DNA of 64,000 nucleotides from Dermatemys mawii (lineage: Eukaryota; Chordata; Testudines; Dermatemydidae), in NCBI GenBank assembly GCA_007922305.1, contig ML677374.1, positions 6,619,619 through 6,683,618 of the forward strand, given 5' to 3'. Positions within the stretch are counted from its first letter, which is position 1; each line of letters begins with the position of its first letter. Shown in pieces: positions 1-11,500 of the stretch. A program made the position numbers and the translations under genes. The notes below the pieces were generated by a model, which had not been told where the DNA came from, did not search any database, and saw only the letters and a list, made by a program, of their open reading frames with translations.

Positions 1-1782
1 CCAGGATTTCAGTTTGGGCCCCATCTCTAATAAGCAGAAAAGGGCACTATGGAGGGATTTGACTTTTCTCTGTTACTGGCCACACAGTCTGATCCACCAT
101 CAACAAAAGACAGGAAATGCAGAGGGGTCACTGCTCTGTTTTCCGCAGTCCTCCAGACTGTAGAAGCACCTAATCATGGCACTCAGGTACTCTACTCCCC
201 CAGGCAATACAAATTACTCTGCGGGTAACCGCTTTTCACTGAGCCCTCACAAAGCTTGCACAAAAACACAGTCTCCCAGCTTTACCCCTGGGCATGCAGC
301 TTCTGAGCAATGCTTTAATTTGAACAAGCACCTCTGCCTCCGCAAACCCAAGTCTAAAACCAATTAAAAGTGGAGATCCAAGCGAGCTAACCTCTGCTGA
401 CTTAAACAGGATGGAGAGTGTTTTATCAAGACCAAACTTGTAATTACTGTGTTCTACATTCCCTGCCTCCATGGCCTCACTGTAAAATGTGACCATCCAT
501 TTCAAAATTATCTCTTTATCATGAGCCCAAAGCCGATCGTTTAGATTCTGGCCTCGTGTCGGGCGTCAGTTTGAAGAATATCACAGCACTATCTCCTCTA
601 ATAAATGGCTTTAACTTTTCACCTAGGAGATATCTGCTTTAACTTATCACGGAGAATCATCTGCTTTCCTTAACGCTTCCACTAAATTAAAATCTGAAGT
701 CACTCGATTTGGAAGCCAGTGTTAGCTGCACTCAGACAGCTGGATGAATTACTGGAGAGACGATGAAAAAATATTATCCAAAACCGGAAAACTTAGTGTA
801 TCACAAATCTCATTTTATCCCTCAAACCTCATTAATAACAGCGGGGATAATGGTCACCTAGTTTGTAGCTTGTCCGCACATCTCTTGCACGCCTCCAAAA
901 GAGAGTGGTAGGGGGTTCAGTCTTTTGCGATGGTTCCAATCCAATTATTCTGTGAGGTCTGCCAAGCTAGTTAGAGATGGATTCCTTTATCATAAAGGCC
1001 TTTATTGGGGGGGGGGGGCCAAAATTCAAAAAAAGAGACAATTTCCTAACTATAAAAAGCAGCTCTGAATTGTAAACATGCTCTCAAGTACTCAGAACTT
1101 ACATACTATCATGCGTACATTTTGGTTTTTGTCTCTCTTCAAACTGGTTATTTCATAATCTCTGAAAACTATTTCTGATGCATTTGGCTTCTACTACATG
1201 ATGCATTTGGCTTCTGCACTCTGATTCCCCACTCCAGCTTGTTCTCTCTCCTTTCTAATAATAACACTCACATGGCTTCCTGCTTTGTTACAGGAGCAAA
1301 CCTGGATAGCATCAGGGTCATTTTCAAATCTTAAATGCATAAAGTGCATTGCGATGTATCCAGGGTGTGGTAGCAGGCTTTCCAGGAGGCCCCGGGATGC
1401 ATTTGAGATCATGGCTGGGCCTTTCATCTCATGAGGCACTTTCCTGTTAATCTTATAGGGAATAAAATCAACCACGACATCAGGGCAATGTCTCGAGAAA
1501 ATGTCATCTGGAACGTCAGCCTTCTGACTTCCATTCAAACCTCAACTGCTCTCAAATGTATTCAGTGCACTATCACTGGGGAACTTCACAAACTCAAGCA
1601 GAACAAGTACAAACTCAAAGCCATCTTCAGAAGCACCCTTTGTCCCGACTGATATGATTGTATAGAAGCAGACTGAGGATAAACCTTTCAAAAACATCTA
1701 TGTGACTTCGACACCCAAGTCTCATTTCAGAAGTGACTAAGGCATATAGGAACCTAGATCTCATTCTAAGCAATGAGACTTA

Positions 1783-2010
1783 GGGCTTGTCTACACTTTA
1801 AACACTACAGTGACACTGCTGCACTGTAGAAGTGCTTCAGTGTAGACACTCCTAAGCCAGAGAGAGAATCCATTTCCACAAGAAGTTGTAGCTAGGCCGA
1901 TGAAAGAATTCTTCCATTAACCTACCACTGTCTACACTGTGGATTAGGTCAGTTTAACTATGCGTGGATTTTTCCTGGGCTGACCTAACTTTTTAGGGTA
2001 GACCAGGCCT
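1783..2010. mobile_element. Inverted-repeat miniature element, GGGCTTGTCTACAC ends
   Basis: The left end reads GGGCTTGTCTACAC and the right end GTAGACCAGGCCT, imperfect inverses of each other. The inside holds GTCAGTTTAACTA and GCTGACCTAACTTTT segments. It resembles a non-autonomous DNA element common in turtles. The superfamily is not assigned because no clear target-site duplication was found. Confidence 0.65.
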
Positions 2011-2039
2011 GAAGTCCTAGTCTCAGAAATGGCTAAAGT

Positions 2040-2125
2040 CTGGTCTACACCTAAAATTTAGGTCAAGCTAGTGAGCTGTGAAAAAATTCACACGGAATGA
2101 TATATTTAGGTCAACCTATTCCTCA
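2040..2125. mobile_element. Fragment of the same inverted-repeat family
   Basis: It begins CTGGTCTACACCTAAA and continues TTTAGGTCAAGCTAG then GAAAAAATTCACAC, and TTTAGGTCAACC, which match the opposite orientation of the end region of the 1783-2010 element. Confidence 0.55.
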
Positions 2126-2887
2126 CCCCCGCCCCCCTCAACACCTCTCCCTAGTATATGCAGCAAGGTGGATGGAAGAATTCATTTTGATCTAGTCCTC
2201 TTTGAAACAGGACTAATCAAAACAAGTTAACAAACTGTTAATAGGTGTCAGCAGGGTCCATGTGGACAGTTGGCAGAGTCACACCCCTGCTTGCCGAGAA
2301 GTAAATGTTTGTGTAGGCAAGCTGTAAGCCATGTAGGTGCTTTTGACAATTTTATGCTTAGTTTGGTTTCAAACCATCTATTAAAATAGTTTCATTTAGT
2401 AATGCTGTGGTTTGCCAAAATTCAACCTACTGTTTTTTAATCATCATCTCACCTGGATTTCTTCTATCTACATCTGACACACAAAGAGCCTGAATCTACA
2501 AACCTTTATGCAACTAGTCCTTACTCACACAAATACGCACACTGAAGTCTATGGAGTTACTTGCAGGAGTAAGAATTACACAAGTGAGTAAGGGTTTCTA
2601 GTAGTACATAAAAGAGATTCATCACAGACATGGTCATCCTTGGAGTGGCTTCAGTCCACTTAAAACTCAGTTGCTAGTGCAGTATCCCTACTTCTCTGAA
2701 GCTAATAGGCAGCAGACATTCAATACAGTATCATCAGTGTATTAACAGTAACAATACTTAGTACTGGTAAATGCCAAATTACATGACTGAAGTACATATT
2801 TTGGAGCTCTGGCTGCATTTTAATGCCAGCAGAGATCTTGAAACCAGTTAAACTATCTCACAACCTGAGTGACAAAGATGTACGTAC

Positions 2888-3008
2888 TTGGACTAGGACG
2901 TCCGGCCAACATCCAGCGGGGATCATAGGGAGTCTTGGTGGGAACAAACTCGATGGCCCGGTCTATAGGATCCTTGCTGGTGAGGGTAGGCACTGGGCTG
3001 GATACACT
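2888..3008 (-). CDS. ACACA: ACACA exon, end of carboxyltransferase N-half (about 1905-1944)
   Basis: This is the last exon in the window, 121 nt: 40 codons from [19 protein letters not shown] to WMLAGRPSP, plus one base. It varies more from human than its neighbours ([10 protein letters not shown] for SVHSSVPLLN, RPSP for RPHP), in what appears to be a variable linker before the conserved [19 protein letters not shown] core. The acceptor is GTTTTAG and the donor CCAA/GTACGT. The next exon, expected to open with the rest of a Thr codon and QKGQW, was not found below 2888. Confidence 0.95.
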
Positions 3009-3626
3009 CTAAAACAAACAACAAAATAAATTAAAAAAAACCGGGATAAATTGTCCTACAGCATTCACGGCTCTGCACCAAACATTAGAAATGCAAATAA
3101 ACTGGCTGATGTCATCCCGGGCCCTGCTGCATGTTACCGTCCCCTTTCCAGACAATCCCAATGACTGCAAAGACACTGGGATGCTGCTAAGGTCTGAAGA
3201 AGATGGTATGTTCACTTTGACACTTGTGCGAGACTTCACTTGGCTTATTTTGCACTTGGTTTGATCTTGAGCTTCAGGTGCTGCCAGCATCTACTGGGCT
3301 CGCAATTTAATTTTAAAAAGGTGATCCAAGCCACCCACTGCTTCCAGAAGGCAGGTGACCTGTGTCTTCGCCTGGCTGCAGAGCAACTCACGTCTACGGT
3401 AACTTGGTTGGGGAGGGGAAACTTTTAGCACCATTTCTATAAAGGACAATCAACTGTACATATAAAAACCCTGCTGCACAGATGACTATGGACGGTTTGT
3501 CAGTGGGGTGACGTGCACAGGCGGTTCTCCAGTGGTCTCTGCAGTGCCCCAAAGAACTGAGTTAAGTGAATGTCCTTAGCCAGTATAGACAACAGCACCT
3601 TGCATTGCTGCACCAACAAGACTTAC
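3009..3626 (-). other. ACACA: ACACA intron, 618 bp
   Basis: This is a GT-AG intron. The sequence looks unique and nothing functional beyond the splice signals was recognised. Confidence 0.9.
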
Positions 3627-3770
3627 CTTGGGCAAGTAGGACAGCCACTGCAGAATGGTGTAGACGCCTTCAAAATCATCACACACGGTGCTGTGCGTCA
3701 CGCCATTGTTGTGCATGATCTGGACCCCACCCAGCTGGTTGTTTGAAGTGTACACCTCCCGTCCAAGCAC
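3627..3770 (-). CDS. ACACA: ACACA carboxyltransferase exon (about 1857-1904)
   Basis: The exon is 144 nt, 48 codons, from [19 protein letters not shown] to LQWLSYLPK. The [21 protein letters not shown] stretch is ACACA-like; ACACB has a HYNGVSH form. It has phase 0 at both ends, acceptor TTGACAG and donor AAG/GTAAGT. Confidence 0.97.
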
Positions 3771-3974
3771 CTGTCAAATGAGGAACAGAAAGGATCAGAC
3801 AGCGTGAAAGTGTAACAAAGAGCCTCTGTTCAGCCTGTCCCATGTCCGGGTGTGCATGCCACTCCACCTTCCCAGCAAGTCCTACCACTCCAACCACCAT
3901 TGCTGGGGCAACTTTTTGAACAGCAGCAGTAATAAATACCTGGACCTTCTCTATACCCCGAGTGCTATGCAAAC

Positions 3975-4120
3975 ATTCACTCTCCCGTCACCTTTTACAG
4001 ATGGGGAAACTGACGCACAGGGCTGTTACATGACTTTGCCTTCAGTTATCTAGCCAGAGAATGACAGAGCCGGGAGTAGAACTCCAAGTCTCCACAGTTC
4101 AGTTCACTAGACCAAAGCCG
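3975..4120 (-). mobile_element. MIR-like SINE fragment
   Basis: It contains TTTACAGATGGGGAAACTGA, GACTTTGCC, and AATGACAGAGCCGGGAGTAG in MIR order on the minus strand. Confidence 0.65.
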
Positions 4121-5254
4121 CCCTCGTGCAAAACACAGCAGGTGAAACTGACACATTTGAGGGGGGAGGATCCACAGCCCTGCACAAAACCTATGTGCTG
4201 TAGCACGTGAGCATAGACAAAGACCTGGTGCCTCCTTGGAGGGGGCAGCAAGAATAAGACTGTGACTGCTGGACTTTCAATTCTCTTACGCGGCTCCGTC
4301 TCTAATCTCAGCCCGGGCACTGCAGCTCTTTTCTCATTCTCCCGCTGTCTCTTTCCATTTGCCCTCTCACTGACTGATACACTGATCTCTCGGTCACTCG
4401 GCTTTCTGCTCCACTGAGTCCATATTACTAATAACACCTCTGCCACAGCCCGTTTACCTCATGAAGGCAGGAGCACATCATTACAAAATAAACTCATAAC
4501 TTTGACATTCTAGCAAATACATGCCGTTTGTTATTTTTATGGCTTGAGTCTTTCTAACAGGCAGAGGGCATTACATACCTGTTTCATTTAGATCTTAAAC
4601 AAATCCCTCAAGCCCCGGCCCCAAACAACAACTGCAGCTAGTTTTGTGGGGAACGGAGCTGTGGGTGGGGGAACCCAGAGACAGAAACAAATGTAAGTCA
4701 TTAGGGCAGCATTGTCACCGAGGAAGTGAGGTTCAGATCAGGTTGCATCTTCATGAATGCAAATGATTTGAAATTCTAAAAACTTCTCATCTCGTTCAGA
4801 AAGATTTCAGGGAAATTAGTAGGGGGCTTAATTATTTTAAAGGCCCCTTTACGACAAAGAGGTGTTGAAATGATTCTATTATCCTGTGGTTTGTTGCGTG
4901 TATGGGCGTGACTAGAATCAGACTTCAAAACTGGCAGTCAGAGGGGCAGATCCCTTGGCAACACTGCAGCTCCTGTTAACTTCCATGGGAGCTGCTGGCG
5001 CTCAGTGCCTTTCAGCATCTGGCCAAGAGCTGGGATTTTGATCAGTCTTAGATAACAATGAACGTTTTTGGTGATCATACTAAATATCTACAAAAGCTTT
5101 TGTTGATCATAAAAATAAGCTAAAGTACTCTGATCTCATTCTTCATGGCATCAGTTGACCATAGCTGGGGTCTGCAAACCTCTAAGCTCTGCACCCATTG
5201 ACAGCATTGCACCATTCGCCCAGTGCATGCTCATTTTCCTCTGCACAGACACCA

Positions 5255-5420
5255 GAATTCTTTACAAACAGTAATTAATCCTCATCAAACCCACGTGAGA
5301 AGGATATTATCCACACTTTACACACAGGGAAACCAAGGCAGAAAGGTTAAGAAACTTGCCGAACATTTTGGCAGTCAGTGTAAAAAACAGGATTTGAACT
5401 CTGGAGTTCCTGGCACCCAC
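5255..5420 (-). mobile_element. MIR-like SINE fragment
   Basis: It contains ACACAGGGAAACCAAGGCAG, GGTTAAGAAACTTGCC and CAGGATTTGAACTCTGG, in MIR order. Confidence 0.6.
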
Positions 5421-7073
5421 TTCCCTTTATCTCCCCTCCCCCAAGAAAATCTTGTCCCATGACCAGCATTTTAACCCGCCCCTCCAAGTTGAGAAGCCAC
5501 GAGTGAAGATATAGGTTCAGGGACAGGAAAAGACTGGCCTCCAGATGTGAGGCACAAGTCCAGCTAACACTTTCTATGGAGGAAAATAAAAGGAATTTAA
5601 ACTCCCTGTCGTCAAAGGAATGCAAACGTACATACATGCAAAATGGGCCACTGCTTATCTAGAGACACTGTAGACAGCTCAGGTTTACCGCTGCTGACAG
5701 GCAATGAAAACAGTCTAATATACTGCCTGCTCTTGTCCTTAAATCCCTTTTTGGAGATCAAGATAAATATGCAGTTCCTTTTCCCGAGTGCTCCAGACAT
5801 TTGAGTGAAGTGGCAGAGCATTGGGAGGCTCTGGGCCATTGAAGTCACTGTGTAATACTGAGTGAGAGCCATATTTACTTATCAGAGAATTTGTCAGCAG
5901 AGGCTTCATGGGTTCCCACATGCATATAAAATAATATTGATGAATGGTAGCGCACCTAATGTGTGTGTCATATTACATGTATGTACACACACGGGCATGC
6001 ACAAACCTAGGGACTGAGTGCTGTGGGAGGGATGAGTGATTTGAGTATATGCAATCTTTGAAAGAAAATTAAATTCTGGTTTAATCACCATTCAAATGAC
6101 AAACTACCCTATCATGTTCCCTGCACTACAGGAAGCATATACTCATGGGTGTGGGTGTGTCTGTGTGGGTGTTGAAAATCAGCTCCCACCATGCAACCTG
6201 GCACTTAGGCATCAATCCACTGGACTCTGTCTTCCCCCGCTTCTTTTGTGTGTGTTCTATCTACTTGCAAAAGAGCAGAGAATCTGCCAACTCATCTCAT
6301 ATGTATGGCTTCAAACTGGATTTCAGCTAAGGTGCCAGAGGTTAAAAGGCACAGAGGGGCTAGCCAGCTTACAGACAATGATCATTTGGCTTGAGAAAAA
6401 ATGAATGCAATAGCTCATCCATTTAGCCCTGCTAACTACCTCATCTCTGACCTGAGAGGACTACATTTTTAAAGGCTGACAAGTAATTCAATCTCCAATT
6501 AACAATTTTAAATGGGGCAGTGTATATTACTGTATAAATGTTTCTGCAAGAAAATGTCCAAGGGTGAAGCAGAATGAAATGGCTGGAGAAGTACAATACC
6601 AATGCCTGTGCAATTAAGGGCGTTCGTCAATGGGACACACGGGCAGCAGAGACACTAGTGCGCTTTAGAAAAGCTAATAGACAATTTAGACATACAATGC
6701 TACATAAGGCCCATGGGGAAAAGGCTGCTTAGGAGCAAGCGGGGAATCCAAAACCAGGACACATCCCTTCAAAAAAGCAAACTCCAACAATGGAGGTTGT
6801 GTGACAAGCCAAGCAGGTGGCTTTAAAATACCCTAGAAGATTAAGTGGTGGGGACTGGAGCATCTTACTCAAGGAAGAGTCAGGGCAGCGCCAGCCAGCA
6901 TCATCCACCTAATGCTGAGCAGCAGTTTTATGGATCTGACCATGTTCAAGGAAGGGTTAAGTTTGCACAGAGGCTACTTCTTAGGAGGAGAGGTTTCCAA
7001 GCCCTTACACGACCAGTAGAAAACCTTGGACACAGGACAAGACCACAGAAGCAAGAAGGTGTAGCAAAGTCAG

Positions 7074-7254
7074 TGGGATAGCTTAGTGGTTTGAGCATTG
7101 GCCTACTAAACCCAGGGTTGTGAGTTCAGCCCTTGAGGGGGCCATTTAGGGATCTGGGGCAAAAAAAAATCTGTCAGGGGACAGTACTTGGTTCTGCTAG
7201 CGTAGGCAGGGGACTGGACTTGATGACCTTTCAAGGTCTTTCTAGTTCTATGAA
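7074..7254 (+). mobile_element. Cry I type tRNA-Lys-derived SINE of cryptodiran turtles
   Basis: The head has an RNA polymerase III A box (TAGCTTAGTGG) and a B box-like GTGAGTTCAGCCC about 35 bp later. The body reads GAGGGGGCCATTTAGGGATC, then TCTGTCAGGGGACAG, and the tail GACTTGATGACC...TTCTATGA, the CR1-like 3' end used for retrotransposition. This arrangement is that of the Cry I SINE known from hidden-neck turtles and is the main evidence for the host. Confidence 0.88.
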
Positions 7255-8803
7255 ATAAGCATATCTCCATTTTTTATTTAATTGATTTAAGGATGATGGA
7301 TCTGATTTTTAAAAAGCACATGTCTATTATACAGATATAATTGCTTACTGGTGCTTCCAACATCTTTTTTTGTGCTCAATTTGATAGTGCAGATCATCAG
7401 AGAGAACAGTCATGAACAAGGAAGCATTAGACACTGAACTTCTGAAACCAGATTGTCTGCTTAAAAATAAAATTAAAATGTACTGGATCCCAACACTAAA
7501 AGAAAGTGAAAGTACTACGAAAAGCAGAAAACTGTGTCCCCCTTTCTCAATCTCTCCCCTGTCCCCTTCCCCCACACTTTGCAATAAGGGGGAAAAGAAG
7601 CTACTGGGAGTGAGTGACTAATGCAGTGATGGCCCATAGCTGTCAGTAACAGAAGAACCTTCCCTTTCTGATGTGTCTAAGCAGTGGCCAGGCAACACTT
7701 GATCCCCTGCTTTCTGTCTCAATGTCTTTGCATTTTATATACAGTTACAGCTTTCTGATACAGCAGCTCAGCTCTGGCATTTCTGATCAGCAGCAGATAG
7801 CTGCTCCCTTGGTCTGGGAAACAAGTCTGGTTTGGTTACACTAATAGCCATCCCATCAACACCACCACAATGCTTCTCATAGCACAGCCATTACAAATAA
7901 TCTAGAAACCAGACTGAGCCCACCAACTCACCAACCAGGCCTTGAGATGAAAATGACTTCCGGTCACTACAGACCTGGGACAAATTCAGAAAGGCAAACT
8001 AGGGGTAAAAGATTCCACAACCCAGTGCTAACTCCTTAAACCACCCAGATCCCCAAATTTTCACTAACTTAAGACAGACCTTTCATATGGCCAAGTAGTA
8101 ATCTATTGAATAGGCTCTATACAAAAAACTCCTACATTAACAGAACATTACAGTTGCACAATTAAGTACTCAAAAAGAAATGCCAAAACTAAATGTGGCA
8201 TGCATTACAATACAGCCTTTAATTACATGAACAAATACTATTTCTCAGATAATGTAGTATTTTATATTACAACCTTAGATACATATGTAGTATCTCTTTC
8301 ATTCTTTTCTACTTATTTAATGGACCATTATGACAATGAAATTAGTATCTTTATTGACTTTGGGGGAGATTTTCAAAAGGGAATTGGGAACCTAACTGCT
8401 CTTCATTTCTTTGAAAATTCCCCTTCTACATTAGTATAAATGTCATGTTAAATTTTGCCAGCACCCACGTACTCTAAATCTTATAAGCCAGGAGCCTTCC
8501 TTACGCACATTTCCAACAACTGAGTTGTTACTCACTGAGGCAGTTAACTACAAAACTAGTTTTGCTGAAAACTTAGTGGCCTGTGTGTGTGAGCAAAGAT
8601 GAAAGATCTGAGGAACTGAGAACACAGGGCTAGAATGGAAACTGTTATGGCAACCTTCAATATTGTGCTTGAACCTGCTATTATGCTCACACTAGAGAGT
8701 GATAGAGTGTATGTGTGTGTGTGTGTATATGTCTTAGCTTATATTGAACACTGCATTTTATACAAATAATATCAGTAATGGTAATTTATACCCCACAGCT
8801 TAT

Positions 8804-8805
<2 letters not shown>

Positions 8806-8852
<47 letters not shown>

Positions 8853-8862
8853 NNNNNNNNNN

Positions 8863-8909
<47 letters not shown>
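8806..8909. repeat. (GT)n microsatellite with assembly gap
   Basis: An unbroken GT dinucleotide tract is interrupted by ten Ns at 8853-8862, so the true length is unknown. A shorter GT tract lies at about 8712-8727. Confidence 0.98.
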
Positions 8910-8911
<2 letters not shown>

Positions 8912-10004
8912 AAATTCAAACTGGAAAAAGACACACACAATAGCTAGCAGCGTTAATCAATCAACACAAGAGAAATGATCATAACAAGGGTCTCAACAAA
9001 AATTCACGTAGCACTGACTTAAAGCCAAAGTACCATTGTTTGCGGTTGAACCTCAGCTTCCATTTTTGTCACTCAACACTTCCACTCGGCACATTAACGT
9101 ATTAGATGATGGGATAAATGGCATCTGGGTACAAGAGAATAGACCTAGGTTAGGATGCCAATATGAAGCACGTTTCTTGAAATGATGAACAGCTGAGAGC
9201 TGCGCTTCTAACCACCTGGTTTCTCGAGTCTTTATCCTATTCACATGGCAGCATGAACACCCCACTCCTCTCCATCTGGGCTTCCCGTTGGAAACGGATT
9301 GCAGCTCTTGCATTTCTAATCTATGAATGTGTGCAGTGCCTGCACTGTTAATTTATGAGCGTTCGGTGGGGGACCTTTCTGACTTGGGAACATATTGCCT
9401 CAGTCTAATGTTTGGAGATTATTAAAGTCAGAGCTATGCTCCACTATCAAGTCTACAGATCTTTTATTTAGAAGATATGGTGCTCTAAATGCACAAAGAG
9501 CTCCCTGTCACCTTCACATCAAAGCCCCTAGTGCCTGGTAAATGGAATTATATAGCTGTCATCTCCTTTCCCCAAAGTTTTAAAGAGTACAATGGGCTCA
9601 TTTTTTCACACTCCATCCCGGCTTCAGAACGAAGAGACCTACTTTATATTGATTTAAAGTCTCTGAAATAAATAAACCTGTTTCTCCACTGTGATTCACA
9701 AGAAATTCATGATACACTATTGCATGATATATTTCAAGCTCTGCTCCAGCTCTCTTTTTCCTCTAGTGAGTGATGGGCGAGGCGGGGGGGGTGGAGGTGG
9801 AGTGTGGGTTGAGGGGGCTGCAAAGCTGACAGCCTGATGGTTATAGGAGAGAGCTGCTGACTGCAAATCCAGACGCCAGCCCGGGTGATGGTGGAGCTGG
9901 ATTTGGGGGTGGGGGTGAGAGCAAATAAACTTGGATGCTTGAGGACAAGTGAGGAGGAGGCAGCACACAGACCCCCGTAACTGCAGCAAAGGGAAGTGAA
10001 TACC

Positions 10005-11500
10005 TTACTCTAGCTGGAGTTTTTCAAGATGTGTGATCCCTCTCTGCTTTCCACTGACGGTACGCATGGTCTCCATGTGCCCGAGACTGAAAACTTCTTG
10101 CAAGCAGTGTGCGTCAGTCCATGCATCAGTCCACGCCTGCTCCCATGCTCTCCTTGTGCTCGCACCAAAGACATGAGGGATGGAGCTGACCCAGCACCTC
10201 ACCAGTTTCTTCTCTGCCTTGAATCTTGTCATGATCCGAAGCAGAGGGGTTGGAGGGCAGGCAGTGGAATACAGACAAGGAGCACACATCTCTAAGAACT
10301 CATTGCAATCAGGTAAGTAACTTCCCTTTCTTCGCTGAGTGCTGGTCCCTACGTGCGTCCCCCGTGGGTGACTGACAAGCAGGATTCGGAGAGGAGGGAC
10401 ATGCAAGGATGCTAGTGACATAGCTGCTGGATGAAGAGCTGTCCCACAGGATGCCTGGGTCCAAGACTCCTCTGCTGATGCACCCTTTGAGGTGCCCACT
10501 TGATATTTGCAGGGTAGTTAGGCGAATGTGAGGATGGAACTCCATGGAGCTGGCCTGCAAGTAGCAAGCAGGGAACCCTCTTCAAGTCATGCTATGGAGA
10601 GTCAAGTCATGCTGCTTGTCCCTTTGTAGAGGGAGCCCGCACCCTGTAAAGGGAGGAAGTCGTGCCAGCTGATAGAGGACATTACTGCCAGAGATCCTCT
10701 GAGAGGATATGGCTTGTCCTTGTACTCATTCCGCTATGGCAATGAGCAGGCTAGGTGACTCTCTCATCTGATTTGCTCTCTTTGGATAAAATGTCAATGC
10801 TTGTCTCACATCCAGGGAATGAAGTCTGGCCACTTGTTCGCTCTCGTCAATAAAGGCTTGAAATTGAACCCTGTCCTCCTGAGCAACTTGTCCCTAAAGT
10901 CCAAGAAGCTCTGAGGAATTGAGGAAATCATATCTGGTGAGATGGATAGCTTGAGAGTCTCAGCAGAGGTCTGATAGATGTAAACAGCTTCCTCTTCATA
11001 AGGTCTAGGTTCCTGGCCTCCTTATCTGCAGGGGTGGTTCTTGGATGACAATGTCTGGATCTTTCCATGCCTGCTTGAACCATCCAGGAGTTTGAGGCAG
11101 GGAGGGGTGAGCTAGAACTCCACCCCCTTGGTAAGGGCAAAGTGTTGCTTTTTTGCCCTCTTGAGGATAAGGGCACAGGGAACTGCCATGTGCTGTATAG
11201 CCCTTGCCAGGTCTAGTATGGCTTAATTCACAGACAGTGCAACCCAACTGGATTCTGTAGGCTGCAGTATATCCAGGAGCTTCTGGTGAGAGCAGTGGGC
11301 CTCCTCCTAAGGAGATTAGGAGCTCTTGCCTCATTCTCCATAACACCTCTTGAAACTGTCTGTGATCACCGGGGGAGGTAGTGAGCCTGAGTCAGCTGAC
11401 CCAAGTCAGGTGTAGACGTCACTTCCCCTTGTGCTGGTAATCCATCCACTTTGCAGGGAGGATGCAAGCTAGTACCAAGGATGCAGACCAGCACAAAGAA
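10005..11500 (-). mobile_element. Decayed complex transposable element, class unknown
   Basis: The left part has inverted arms at about 10012-10054 and 10268-10318, about 75 percent alike by eye, both carrying a GATGTGTG...CCACTG motif, with a third related copy near 10330-10370. The right part, to about 11500, is diverged sequence with unusually long minus-strand open frames (10005-10499 of 164 codons, 11005-11346 of 113 codons) but no motif I can assign. I recognise the GATGTGTGGTCCCT motif as dispersed in turtle genomes but cannot name the family. Confidence 0.5.

Larger units (their letters stand above)
1..2887 (-). other. ACACA: ACACA intron, 3' part outside window
   Basis: No exon with family similarity was found here. 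It holds a 12-G run at 1007-1018, a 17-bp direct repeat at 1176-1192 and 1199-1215 (period 23), an inverted-repeat element at 1783-2010 with a fragment of the same family at 2040-2125, and a repeat with a CCATTGACTTCA-like core near 2490-2605. Confidence 0.85.

Noticed and set aside
1..2887. A further downstream ACACA exon (expected to begin with QKGQW)
   Set aside because: No minus-strand frame with that sequence or the following GGIPVG signature was seen; the exon must lie outside the window.
8744..8978. Plus-strand open frames rich in Cys-Val
   Set aside because: They are translations of the GT microsatellite and its gap, not coding sequence.
10299..10325. CAGGTAAGTAAC as a real exon donor
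   Set aside because: It is on the plus strand, opposite to ACACA, within a repeat arm, and no partner exon was recognised; kept only as a point to check.
10005..10499. A 164-codon minus-strand open frame
   Set aside because: It runs straight through the inverted arms of a repeat and shows no protein motif; treated as part of a decayed element, not a gene.
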